DNA of 64,000 nt from positions 248,001 to 312,000 of the forward strand of contig NZ_JABFAM010000003.1 in assembly GCF_013623775.1 (NCBI RefSeq), written 5' to 3'. Below the pieces are notes generated by a model. It did no database searches and was not told the DNA's origin. It was given only the letters and a program-made list of their open reading frames with translations. The translations under genes and the position numbers were made by a program. This stretch comes from Rufibacter sp. XAAS-G3-1 (GTDB taxonomy: Bacteria; Bacteroidota; Bacteroidia; Cytophagales; Hymenobacteraceae). Positions 34,626 through 43,206 of this stretch are shown in pieces (the stretch's first letter is position 1; each line of letters begins with the position of its first letter).

Positions 34626-34664
34626 CAAAAGCCTCTGCTGTTCAACCCACAGCAGAGGCTTTTG
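34626..34664. terminator. intrinsic terminator of udk
   Basis: A stem of about 14 bases (AAAAGCCTCTGCTG and its complement) with a 9-base loop, then TTTGTTTTC. The T side overlaps the -33 box of the next gene's promoter. Confidence 0.85.
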
Positions 34665-34690
34665 TTTTCTTTAAGAATCCGCTATCTTTG
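34661..34690 (+). promoter_or_regulatory. promoter of the small secreted-protein gene
   Basis: TTTG (34661-34664), 18-base spacer and TATCTTTG (34683-34690), a full match to the Bacteroidota consensus. The ATG at 34700 is 9 bases beyond, so the mRNA would be nearly leaderless. Confidence 0.6.
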
Positions 34691-34699
34691 CTTACAGAG

Positions 34700-35065
34700 A
34701 TGAAACCCACGCACTACATACAACGTAATTGGCGGCTGCTTTGCACAAGCATTGCCTTGCTGTTGGTGCTCACGGTCAACCACCGGGCCTTACCGGCTTA
34801 TGCCCACGTCTCGGCCTCCCCGGCAGAGCAGGCCGCAGTGAACAAACAGGGCCGCGATGCGGAATCATCTGTGGTGAAACAGAAAGTCTCTTTTGAGGCC
34901 ACCACTTCTTTTGTTGCTTTAGAGATAGCTGAGCCTGCTGCCTTCCTGCGCCTCACCTTCATTTCGCCGGTGCAGCAATTGGTTAAAACATCCTTAGGCA
35001 CCCCCTACTGGGCGTTCTTACTGCAACAACTGGCCACGCTGCCCATCTCTCCCAACGCTCCCTAG
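34700..35065 (+). CDS. small hypothetical protein with signal peptide
   Basis: 121 residues. A basic N-terminus and a hydrophobic stretch (LLCTSIALLLVLTVNH) look like a signal peptide or anchor. The rest is Ala/Val-rich with SPVQQLVKTSLGTPYWAFLL and ends LPISPNAP. No family recognised. The C-terminal PNAP also ends the unlinked protein at 41631-42026. The gene has its own promoter right after the udk terminator; secDF follows 180 bases later. Confidence 0.65.
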   Translation: MKPTHYIQRNWRLLCTSIALLLVLTVNHRALPAYAHVSASPAEQAAVNKQGRDAESSVVKQKVSFEATTSFVALEIAEPAAFLRLTFISPVQQLVKTSLGTPYWAFLLQQLATLPISPNAP

Positions 35066-35137
35066 CGCCTCTGCCCGGAATTTTCCGCTTTTCACGCGCA
35101 TTTCCGGGGTAACCTCCGCATTCACTTTCAGGGCTCT

Positions 35138-35185
35138 AGGCCTGGCGTTTTCTGCTTCCTTTTCAGAAAACAGGGCATAATCGGC
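35138..35185. repeat. GTTTT/AAAAC hairpin repeat copy (diverged)
   Basis: GCGTTTTCTGCTTCCTTTTC and GAAAACAGGGCATAATCGG. It lies between the small secreted-protein gene and secDF. Confidence 0.5.
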
Positions 35186-35244
35186 TTAGCCGCCTCTTTC
35201 TAGTAGCATCATTCCTTTCATTTTTCTTTATTCATTCATTACCA

Positions 35245-38235
35245 ATGCGTAACAAAGGTTTTATCCTTGCCCTGACGGTCATCGTATCGGCGTTGTGCCT
35301 GTACTATCTGTCCTTCTCTTTGGTCTCTAAAGGCGTAGAAGAAGACGCCACCCGGTTTGCCACCACCAAAACCGGCACCGTTGACCATTACAAAAGACAA
35401 TCTTACCTGGACTCTGTCTGGAAAGCCCCGGTTTTCAACTTCCTGGGTGCGGAGTACACGTACCAGGAAGTAAAAGAAAGCGAGCTTGGCCTGGGTCTTG
35501 ACTTAAAAGGCGGAATGCACGTAACGCTGGAGGTTTCTCCGGTAGAGATCATCCGGGCCATGGCCGGAAGCCGCAGAGATGCCGCTTTTGAGCAAGCCAT
35601 CACCCGTGCCCAGAAGTTGCAGACCACCAGCCAGGAGAGCTTTGTAGACCTGTTCTACCGCGCTTACCGTGAGTTGCAGCCTAACGCGAAACTGGCTTCC
35701 ATCTTCGCCAACAGCACCACCCGTTCTTTAAGCTACAACTCTACTGACAAGGAGGTTCTGAACGTCATCAACAAAGAAGTGGATGATGCGGTGGCCCGTT
35801 CTTTCAACATTCTGCGCACCCGTATTGACAAATTCGGGGTAAACCAGCCTAACATCCAGCACCTGAAGGGTACCAACCGCATCCAGATTGAGTTACCGGG
35901 CGTAGACAACCCAGAGCGCGTTCGTAAATTATTGCAAGGAACCGCTAACCTGGAGTTCTGGGAAGTATGGAGCGTACAGGAATATGGCCCTTATTTCACC
36001 CAGTTGAACGACTACCTGGTAAAAGAAGAAGCGGCTAACAAACTGAAAGGCACTGCTGCGCCTTCGGCTGCGCTTGCTTCGGCGGCTGACACTACCTCTA
36101 ACGCCTTGACTGCCGCCGCAGGGGCAGATTCTTCTGCGTTGGCTGCCCAGTTAAGCAAACTCGCTGACAGCGCCGCTGCCCAGCAAGACTCCATCAACCC
36201 TAACCAAAGCTCACTTTTAGCGCGTCTGTTCACTACCCTGCCAGGTGGTTTAGGCACCAACGTGCGTGACACCGCCAAAGTAAACGCGCTGTTTGCCAAG
36301 TCGGAAGTGAGAGCGATCTTCCCCCAGAACATGAAGTTCCTGTGGGGTGTGAAGCCAATTGTTGCCAATGACGGGGCTGAGTTCCTGGAACTGTACGCCG
36401 TGAAGAAAGGCCGCGACGGCAAAGCCCCCTTAACCGGTGAGTTCATCTCAGACGCCCGTCAGGATTACGACCAGACCGGTCGCCCGGAAATCACGATGAG
36501 CATGAACGCCGCCGGCTCTAAAAGATGGCAGCGTCTGACCGGTGACAACATCGGTCGTCAGGTGGCGATTGTACTGGATGACTACGTGTATTCTGCCCCG
36601 GTGGTACAAAGCGAGATCAGTGGCGGTAACTCTTCTATCTCTGGTTCTTTCACCATTGAAGAAGCCCAAGATTTAGCCAACATCCTGAAAGCCGGTAAAA
36701 TGCCTGCTCCTACCCGTATTGTGGAAGAAGCCATTGTGGGGCCGTCTTTAGGTCAGGAGGCCATTAACCAAGGCCTTGTTTCTTCTTTGGCCGGTATGGG
36801 TCTGGTAGTCTTGTTCATGTTTGCGTATTACAGCAAAGGTGGCTTGGTGGCTAACGTTTCCCTGTTCTTCAACATCTTCTTCATCATTGGAATCTTAGCC
36901 CAGTTTGGCACCGCCCTCACCTTGCCGGGTATTGCCGGTATGGTATTGACCATGGGTATGTCTGTGGATGCGAACGTACTCATCTTTGAGCGGATCAAGG
37001 AAGAACTGGCCTCGGGCTTAGGTATTCAGGAAGCGATCAAAAAAGGATACAGCAAAGCCTTCAGCTCCATCTTTGACTCCAACGTGACTACCTTATTGGC
37101 GGGTATTATTCTGTACTTCTTCGGGTCTGGCCCGGTAAAAGGATTCGCCATCACCTTGATGATTGGTATTGCTACTTCCTTCTTTAGTGCGGTATTCATT
37201 TCCCGTCTGTTAGTAGAATGGATGACCTCTGGCAAGAACTTCAACGGCCTTTCTTTGGAGACCCCGCTCTCCAGAAACTGGTTCAAGAACATCAAGTTTG
37301 ACATCTTAGGCAACCGTAAGAAAGCGTACGTGTTCTCTGCGGCCTTCATTCTCTTTGGGATTGCGGCGGTCTTCATCAAAGGCGATTTGCCTTTGGGCGT
37401 AGACTTCAAAGGCGGTCGTTCTTACGTGGTGAACTTCAACAATCCGGTTGCGGCCTCTGAGGTAAGATCTGCGTTGGATGACGAGTTCAAGGGTGCCGGT
37501 ACTGAGGTAAAAACCTACGGTTCTCCCAACCGCCTGAAAGTGACCACCAGCTACATTGCGGAAGATGAGTCAACCCAGGCTGATGAAACGGTAAGAACCG
37601 CCTTAGTTCAAGGTCTGCAACAGTACAGCGCGCAGAACCCAACCATTGTAAGCTCTTCTAAAGTAGGCGCTACCATGGCCGATGATATCCAGAAGACGGC
37701 CATCATTGCGGTGCTCCTTTCTTTTGCCGGTATCTTCCTTTACCTGGCGTTCCGTTTCAGCCGCTGGCAGTTCAGCTTGGGTGGGGTAATCGCCTTGATC
37801 CACGACGTGTTGATTGTGTTCTCGGCCTTCACCATTGCCAACCTGTTCGGGGTTTCTTTTGAGATGGATCAGGTATTCATCGCCTCTATCCTAACCATCA
37901 TTGGTTACTCCATCAATGACACCGTGGTTGTGTTTGACCGGATACGGGAATACACCCAAGAGAACCCACGCTTGAAGTTCCGCGACATTGTGAACCCCGC
38001 CTTGAACAGCACGTTCAGCCGTACCATTATCACCAACTTAACGGTATTGCTGGTAGTGATTGTCCTGTTCATCTTCGGTGGTGAGACCCTGCGAGGCTTC
38101 TCCTTCGCCATGTTGATCGGTTCCTTGACTGGTACTTATTCTACCCTGTTCATTGCCGCTCCAATTGTAGTGGACACCACCAACGTAGACAGAGAGAAAC
38201 TAGTAGCCACCAAACCAGTAGTAACTGCGGGCTAA
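35245..38235 (+). CDS. secDF: fused protein translocase subunit SecDF
   Basis: 996 residues, SecD and SecF in one chain as usual in Bacteroidota. It uses the proton gradient to complete export through SecYEG. SecD part: first membrane segment at 5-25, GLGLDLKGGMHVTLEV near 80, a periplasmic domain with an Ala/Ser-rich, probably disordered insert (about 260-320), then five membrane segments with GMVLTMGMSVDANVLIFERI. SecF part from about 690: LGVDFKGGRSYVVNF, then IGYSINDTVVVFDRIRE. The chain ends after the twelfth membrane segment. It is monocistronic, with a terminator 20 bases downstream. Confidence 0.97.
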   Translation: MRNKGFILALTVIVSALCLYYLSFSLVSKGVEEDATRFATTKTGTVDHYKRQSYLDSVWKAPVFNFLGAEYTYQEVKESELGLGLDLKGGMHVTLEVSPVEIIRAMAGSRRDAAFEQAITRAQKLQTTSQESFVDLFYRAYRELQPNAKLASIFANSTTRSLSYNSTDKEVLNVINKEVDDAVARSFNILRTRIDKFGVNQPNIQHLKGTNRIQIELPGVDNPERVRKLLQGTANLEFWEVWSVQEYGPYFTQLNDYLVKEEAANKLKGTAAPSAALASAADTTSNALTAAAGADSSALAAQLSKLADSAAAQQDSINPNQSSLLARLFTTLPGGLGTNVRDTAKVNALFAKSEVRAIFPQNMKFLWGVKPIVANDGAEFLELYAVKKGRDGKAPLTGEFISDARQDYDQTGRPEITMSMNAAGSKRWQRLTGDNIGRQVAIVLDDYVYSAPVVQSEISGGNSSISGSFTIEEAQDLANILKAGKMPAPTRIVEEAIVGPSLGQEAINQGLVSSLAGMGLVVLFMFAYYSKGGLVANVSLFFNIFFIIGILAQFGTALTLPGIAGMVLTMGMSVDANVLIFERIKEELASGLGIQEAIKKGYSKAFSSIFDSNVTTLLAGIILYFFGSGPVKGFAITLMIGIATSFFSAVFISRLLVEWMTSGKNFNGLSLETPLSRNWFKNIKFDILGNRKKAYVFSAAFILFGIAAVFIKGDLPLGVDFKGGRSYVVNFNNPVAASEVRSALDDEFKGAGTEVKTYGSPNRLKVTTSYIAEDESTQADETVRTALVQGLQQYSAQNPTIVSSSKVGATMADDIQKTAIIAVLLSFAGIFLYLAFRFSRWQFSLGGVIALIHDVLIVFSAFTIANLFGVSFEMDQVFIASILTIIGYSINDTVVVFDRIREYTQENPRLKFRDIVNPALNSTFSRTIITNLTVLLVVIVLFIFGGETLRGFSFAMLIGSLTGTYSTLFIAAPIVVDTTNVDREKLVATKPVVTAG

Positions 38236-38254
38236 TTCTTAACCCGTTTCCACC

Positions 38255-38286
38255 AAAAAAGGCCAGACAATTGTCTGGCCTTTTTT
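38255..38286 (+). terminator. intrinsic terminator of secDF
   Basis: AAAAAAGGCCAGACAA and its complement form a near-perfect palindrome ending in T6. Confidence 0.9.
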
Positions 38287-38372
38287 ATTGCTCCTTTACA
38301 GAATGCTGTAGTTGGGCCCAGTTAGGCGTTTTGGGGTCGATTTAGGGAAAACAGGCTTAAAACGGCAGAGGC

Positions 38373-38527
38373 GTAGACACTCATAAATCTAAAGACACTC
38401 CAAGGTCTTTGGAGCAGGCGGTATTACAGGGTGAGCCAATAAAAAACTGGCGCGAGACTCCAGTCTCGTGACATGGGATAAAGCGAGTCTCCAGACTCGC
38501 CGGGCACCACCGGCAGCATTACGCAAC
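38373..38527 (+). repeat. ~140 bp repeat, copy 2
   Basis: Matches 13281-13420. It includes two palindromes absent or reduced in copy 1, CGAGACTCCAGTCTCG (38453-38468) and GCGAGTCTCCAGACTCGC (38494-38511). Confidence 0.7.
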
Positions 38528-38947
38528 AGCAATTAACAGTAAGGGTAATGACTTCACTCGCTCACGTCCCGCGAGTGTTCTGTTCTAGTATATCATTGTT
38601 TTGATAGAGACTATCTCCGTTTTTAAGCCATTTTGGCTAAAAGTGGGCAAAAACGCACCGCTGCCCTTTCTGAGTCACACTTGTTTTAAGGCTGTTTTCA
38701 GAAAATAAACCAACAAAGGCCAGACATACATCCGGCCTTTCTGGCTCCCAATAGAAATCTCCGCCTCCAACTGGTATTTACCTGGTTCGCTTGCGCCAGA
38801 AGGTATATCACCGGTGATGGAAGATACTTTAGGTGATTGGGAATTAATCGGCCTGAGGCGTTTTAGCCCTGTTTTTGAAAAAACAGAAGGAAAACAGAAA
38901 ATGTCTGGTCATCAGAAACCACCGGCTGGGCCAAGCTTCACCCCTGT

Positions 38948-41200
38948 TTACAACGGGGCTACTTCATTTACCAGGGTTTCCTCCAGTTGCTTAATGCGCC
39001 GGGGCACGCCCACAATCCAGACAATGTCGCCTTCTTCAAAATGAAGCTCAGAATCTGGGTTGAGAATGCGCTGGCCTTTCCTTTCAATCCCCACAATCAG
39101 ACCCCGGGTTTTTTCACGTACGCCGGAGTGCCGGATGGATTTGTGCAGCAAGGCCGAGTCTGATTTCACCTGCAGCTTCTGTAGCCGGATGTCTTCTTTC
39201 TGTCCTTCTACCTCGTCTGGCAGCACAACACTGGTCTGGATAAACTGCCGGAAAGCTTCCATCTGTTCATCTGACCCAAAGACGTACAGTTTGTCTTTGG
39301 GGAACAGAAGCTCATTGCGGGTGGGGGCCAGAATGGTACGGTTGCCCCGCTCAATCACGGCCACGTTTATCCCGTATTTCTCCCTTACCTGAAGTTCCAG
39401 CAGGCTTTTGCCCACCACCACAGATTCGGGGGTGACGTCAAAGCTGGTAAGGTGCACATTCCAGGGCGTGAGGGTGTGGTGCATTTTGGCGGCCTCGTGG
39501 ATTTCCCGGGCGTTCAGGTTCCTGACAAACCGGTTCTCAATCCTAATGTAGAACCGCTGGATTCTTTTGGAGAACACCACCATGAGCGTTGTAATCAACA
39601 GTCCCCCCAGAATAGCCAGCTGCACCGAGAAGAACTGGTTCAGCAGAAACCAGATGAAAAGGATAGCTACCGCGATGCGGCCAAACTCCAGGACAATGAT
39701 GAGGCTTCGGTAGTTACGGTTGGCCCAGATACGGCCCTGCGCCTCTTGCTGCGGATGGTGCACCGCCAGCGCCCACAGGAAAGGAGCCATAAAGATGAGG
39801 GTAATGGCCGTGGTGACCACGTTGCCCAGGTTTCCGTCTACCAGATGCTGGGTGATAAGCGGGTTCAGGTAACGGGCAGAGAGCAGCACAATGCTGATGA
39901 TGATGACCGAGTACACCACCAGGTTGATCATGTAAGACTTGAGCACCAGTTTCCAGTCGCTGGTAGTGGAGATGGTTTGGGTGCCCGAGCTGTACTCGTT
40001 CAAAGATTTCAGCCACTTCTCGGGCAGCATTCGCTCAGTAGCTCTGTACAGCGGCTCGGCTAACTGAATCATGTACGGCGTGGTGAACGTGGTAATGGCC
40101 GATACCGCCACTGCCACGGGGTACAGGAAGTCACTGGTCACGTTGAGCGTCACGCCCAGCGTAGCGATGATAAACGAGAACTCCCCAATCTGCGACACGC
40201 TCATCCCCGATTGGATAGAGGTTTTCAATCCCTGGCCCGAGATCAACCCCCCGGCGGTGATACTCACGGCTTTCCCCACCAGCGTTACCACCGTGATGAG
40301 GGCAATAGGCCCGGCGTAGGTCACAATCATGGCCGGGTTGATCAGGATTCCGACCGAAACAAAGAAAATAGCCCCAAAAAGGTCTTTCACTGAGGAGATC
40401 AGGTGTTCAATTTTTTCGGCTTTGGTGGTCTCCGCTAAGATAGACCCCATGATGAACGCGCCCAGCGCGGGAGAGAACCCCACTTGGGCGGCCAGAATGA
40501 CCATGAGCAGGCAAAGCGCCAGGGAGACAATAAGCAGCGTCTCGTCATTCATGAGTTTGCTGGCTTTGCGCAGAAACGTGGGGATAAGGAAAATACCGCC
40601 CAGAAACCACAGCAGCAGGAAGAAAGCCAGTTTAAGAACGGCGGCCAGCATTTCTGAGCCGGCAAACTGTTGGCTCACCGCCAACGTGGAAAGCAGAACC
40701 ATGAGCAAGATGGCCACCAGGTCTTCCACAATGAGCACCCCAAACACCAGGCTCGCAAACCGCTGCGACTTTACGCCCAGCTCGTCAAATGCCCTGATAA
40801 TGATGGTGGTGGAGGAAATAGAGAGAATACCGCCCAAAAAGATGCTGTCCATGGTAGACCAGCCCAGGATCTGCCCGGCCAGGTACCCCAAGAGTAGCAT
40901 CACCACCACTTCTATGAGCGCCATGACCGAGGAGGCGCCGCCCACTTTCACCAGTTTTTTAAAGCTGAACTCCAGCCCCAGGCTGAAAAGCAGGAAAATC
41001 ACCCCAATCTCGGCCCAGATGGTGATGTTCTCCATTTCCATGATGGTGGGAAACAGCGCCACATGGGGGCCAACCAGCAGCCCCGCAATAATGTAGCCCA
41101 GCACCAAAGGTTGCTTCAGTTTTTTAAAGAGAAGCGTAGTAATACCGGCCGCCCCAAGAATGAGGCCCAGGTCTGTTACCAAATGTGGTAGGTGTGTCAT
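38948..41200 (-). CDS. CPA2-family cation:proton antiporter with TrkA-C domains
   Basis: 750 residues. An N-terminal Na+/H+ exchanger domain of about 12 membrane segments (1-390; VLGYIIAGLLVGPHVALFPT, LLFSLGLEFSFKKLVKVG, GFSPALGAFIMGSILAET), then a membrane-rich middle (430-550), then two TrkA-C-like regulatory domains (about 590-665 and 675-750: LLELQVREKYGINVAVIERG, RGLIVGIERKGQRI). KefB/KefC-like proteins export K+ or Na+ in exchange for protons; TrkA-C often binds a nucleotide. There is no TrkA-N domain. It stands alone. Confidence 0.92.
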   Translation of the reverse strand: MTHLPHLVTDLGLILGAAGITTLLFKKLKQPLVLGYIIAGLLVGPHVALFPTIMEMENITIWAEIGVIFLLFSLGLEFSFKKLVKVGGASSVMALIEVVVMLLLGYLAGQILGWSTMDSIFLGGILSISSTTIIIRAFDELGVKSQRFASLVFGVLIVEDLVAILLMVLLSTLAVSQQFAGSEMLAAVLKLAFFLLLWFLGGIFLIPTFLRKASKLMNDETLLIVSLALCLLMVILAAQVGFSPALGAFIMGSILAETTKAEKIEHLISSVKDLFGAIFFVSVGILINPAMIVTYAGPIALITVVTLVGKAVSITAGGLISGQGLKTSIQSGMSVSQIGEFSFIIATLGVTLNVTSDFLYPVAVAVSAITTFTTPYMIQLAEPLYRATERMLPEKWLKSLNEYSSGTQTISTTSDWKLVLKSYMINLVVYSVIIISIVLLSARYLNPLITQHLVDGNLGNVVTTAITLIFMAPFLWALAVHHPQQEAQGRIWANRNYRSLIIVLEFGRIAVAILFIWFLLNQFFSVQLAILGGLLITTLMVVFSKRIQRFYIRIENRFVRNLNAREIHEAAKMHHTLTPWNVHLTSFDVTPESVVVGKSLLELQVREKYGINVAVIERGNRTILAPTRNELLFPKDKLYVFGSDEQMEAFRQFIQTSVVLPDEVEGQKEDIRLQKLQVKSDSALLHKSIRHSGVREKTRGLIVGIERKGQRILNPDSELHFEEGDIVWIVGVPRRIKQLEETLVNEVAPL

Positions 41201-41630
41201 ATAGTATTATATACTTGTGATCTTAAGAAAACGCAATAATAAGCAGGAGCAACTCCAGGGCCCATCATTGGCAAGTAGTTTGGGATGTGCGTACCGCACT
41301 TAAAGCAGGCCCGTTCCGGGGGGCATTCCAAGGCAAGAGATACCCGGTGAACGCACTTTCCAAGCAAGTAAACCCAACGGAGTGAATAACGCCTGTTTTC
41401 ACTAAAAGAGCCTTAAAACGCGCACCGCCTACGGTGTGCCCATCAAAAAAGAGGCCCCACGTGTAGAGAAGCTACTTTTCTGGCCACAACACAAATACGG
41501 AATGTACGCTGGGTTAGGTTCCTGCAGCCTGTCTCCGTTCAAGATGTAGCGACGGCCCCTCACCTATCTAATCTTTTTAAGAAGGGAAAGGCAGAGCAGG
41601 TAAATTCTACACCGGAACCAGGCAAGCTGC
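41201..41630. other. intergenic region
   Basis: 430 bases. A hairpin-family copy lies near 41391-41420 (GCCTGTTTTC, CCTTAAAACG). Nothing else recognised. Confidence 0.5.
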
Positions 41631-42026
41631 CTACGGGGCATTGGGCTGCAGCGCAGAAGGCAGCAACCGGAAAATGAAGAAAGACACAACGGCTGTGCCA
41701 CCGTAAAGAGCTGGCCCTGTATTGCCTAAATATAGAGAAGGAAGTTCCACTAAGGCCGGTTTGAGGGCCGGCAGAAGTTCAAGGTTGGGCGAAGAAGAGG
41801 CCTTGGCATCTGGGAAAACATGCACCTCCTCCGGCCCTACATCTGGCTTTTCCCCGTCTGCCGGGCCGGGTGCCGTTTCAGGGCCGTTTTTCTCCATCTG
41901 CCCGAAAAACAGGAACCGATACACTTCCACCTCTTGCCCGGGCATGGTTACCGCCCAGAGCAACACCACCCACATGAGCGGGTACTTCAAGTGATGTTTC
42001 GCAATTCTGAGGAAGGAATTCAGCAT
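41631..42026 (-). CDS. small hypothetical membrane protein
   Basis: 131 residues from MLNSFLRIAKHH. One hydrophobic N-terminal segment (YPLMWVVLLWAV), a Pro/Glu-rich middle, and a hydrophobic end (LYGGTAVVSFFIFRLLPSAL) finishing QPNAP. No family recognised. It shares the closing PNAP with the protein at 34700. An upstream in-frame Met at 42116 would add 30 residues from an A/T-rich promoter-like stretch and is rejected. It is divergent from the YitT gene. Confidence 0.6.
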   Translation of the reverse strand: MLNSFLRIAKHHLKYPLMWVVLLWAVTMPGQEVEVYRFLFFGQMEKNGPETAPGPADGEKPDVGPEEVHVFPDAKASSSPNLELLPALKPALVELPSLYLGNTGPALYGGTAVVSFFIFRLLPSALQPNAP

Positions 42027-42155
42027 TGTTACAAAATAAAAACGAAATGCCTTAAATGCCAAATGAACTTCTACGCTAAAAAATACCCACATTTTGATTA
42101 TATTGGGAATCGGCATCCCACCAATGCGTAACCAGAACAGCTTAGCTCCCTCTTA

Positions 42156-43037
42156 ATGGCCATAACCGCTCCCAACACCTTCACCCTTTCCTCAGAGGTA
42201 AAAAACATCATTCTCATTCTCCTGGGGGTTCTGTCTGCCAGCATGGGCCTGAAAGGGTTTCTGCTTTCCAGCCATTTGATTGACGGAGGGGTGACCGGTA
42301 TCTCCATGCTGCTGACCCATCTCTTCGGGATACCGCTCTCCATCCTGCTGGTAATGATCAACCTGCCTTTTATTTTCATGGGCTACCGGTACGTGGGCCA
42401 TGTCTTCGCCGTCAGGAGTGCGCTCGCCATCATAGGCCTTTCCCTTAGTCTGGTTTTTATCACGTTCCCAAGCTTTACGCATGACACCATGCTCACCGCT
42501 GTCTTTGGCGGGGTGTTCATTGGGTTGGGGATTGGTTTGGCCATGCGGGGCGGCTCAGTTCTGGATGGCACTGAGATTGCCGCCGTGCTGGTAAGCAAAC
42601 GCTACCCGCTGCTAAAGGTGAGCGATGTGATCCTGATTCTGAACATCATCATCTTCCTGACCGCCGCGCTCTTCCTGGGCACCGACGTAGCCCTCTACTC
42701 CATTCTAACGTACTTCTCAGCCTCCAAGATGATCGATTTCCTGCTGCACGGGATTGAGCAGTACACGGGCGTCACCATCATCTCGGCGCAAAGCGAAGAA
42801 ATACGGGTGACCATCACTGAGAAATTGGGCCGCGGTGTCACTATTTACCAGGGCAAACGGGGGTTCGGGAAGCGGGGCCACAACCTGGAGATTGACATTA
42901 TCTTCACCGTGGTGACCCGCCTGGAAATACCGGCCCTGAGAAGGGAAGTGAAACTCATTGACCCAGATGCCTTCGTCATCCAACAGAGCATTGATGACAC
43001 AGACGGCGGCATGGTCAAGAGAAGGCCGCTGCACTAG
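42156..43037 (+). CDS. YitT family membrane protein
   Basis: 293 residues. Five or six membrane segments in the first two thirds (LILLGVLSASMGLKGFLLSS, GGVTGISMLLTHLFGI, GGVFIGLGIGLAMRGGSVLD with GTEIAAVLV) followed by a cytosolic DUF2179 domain (IEQYTGVTIISAQSEEIRVT, GVTIYQGKRGFGKRG). The family is widespread; the function is not established, transport being likely. It ends at the perfect 34-base hairpin shared with the convergent permease gene. Confidence 0.92.
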   Translation: MAITAPNTFTLSSEVKNIILILLGVLSASMGLKGFLLSSHLIDGGVTGISMLLTHLFGIPLSILLVMINLPFIFMGYRYVGHVFAVRSALAIIGLSLSLVFITFPSFTHDTMLTAVFGGVFIGLGIGLAMRGGSVLDGTEIAAVLVSKRYPLLKVSDVILILNIIIFLTAALFLGTDVALYSILTYFSASKMIDFLLHGIEQYTGVTIISAQSEEIRVTITEKLGRGVTIYQGKRGFGKRGHNLEIDIIFTVVTRLEIPALRREVKLIDPDAFVIQQSIDDTDGGMVKRRPLH

Positions 43038-43060
43038 GCGCTCTGCAAGAATATTCACTC

Positions 43061-43132
43061 ACAAGAAAGCCCTGCCCTGTTTTAGGCCTGTTTTCAGTAA
43101 AACAGGCCTAAAACAGGGCAGGGCTTTCTTGT
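43061..43132. repeat. stop-codon hairpin repeat, 34-base perfect stem
   Basis: Arms 43061-43094 and 43099-43132 are exact complements around a CAGT loop. The inner part is the family core (GTTTTAGGCCTGTTTT); the outer 16 bases (ACAAGAAAGCCCTGCC) occur in no other copy but are mirrored exactly. It lies between convergent yitT and APC genes and may end both transcripts. Confidence 0.95.
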
Positions 43133-43137
43133 GACCG

Positions 43138-43206
43138 TGTTTGAACTTTGTCTTTCGTGCTGCAAATGGTCATAGCAAGAATCGGCTTTCGCCGATGAAC
43201 TCGCAC
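43138..43206. repeat. diverged fragment of the MITE-like element
   Basis: GTGTTTGAACTTTGTCTTTC and TGCTGCAAATGGTCATAGCA follow the left arm of 4280-4340 at about two thirds of positions. The right end is not present. Confidence 0.4.

Larger units (their letters stand above)
38236..38947. other. 712-base repeat-rich gap
   Basis: No gene. After the secDF terminator it holds hairpin-family copies (38327-38366, 38620-38658, 38688-38720, 38858-38900), the second copy of the ~140 bp repeat (38373-38527), and a GGCCAGACAT/CCGGCC hairpin near 38718-38740. Confidence 0.65.

Noticed and set aside
32811-42128. CGGCATCCCTCCAATGCG-like string at 32811 and 42112
   Set aside because: Seventeen of eighteen bases agree, but there is no palindrome, no further copy and no shared context; possibly chance.
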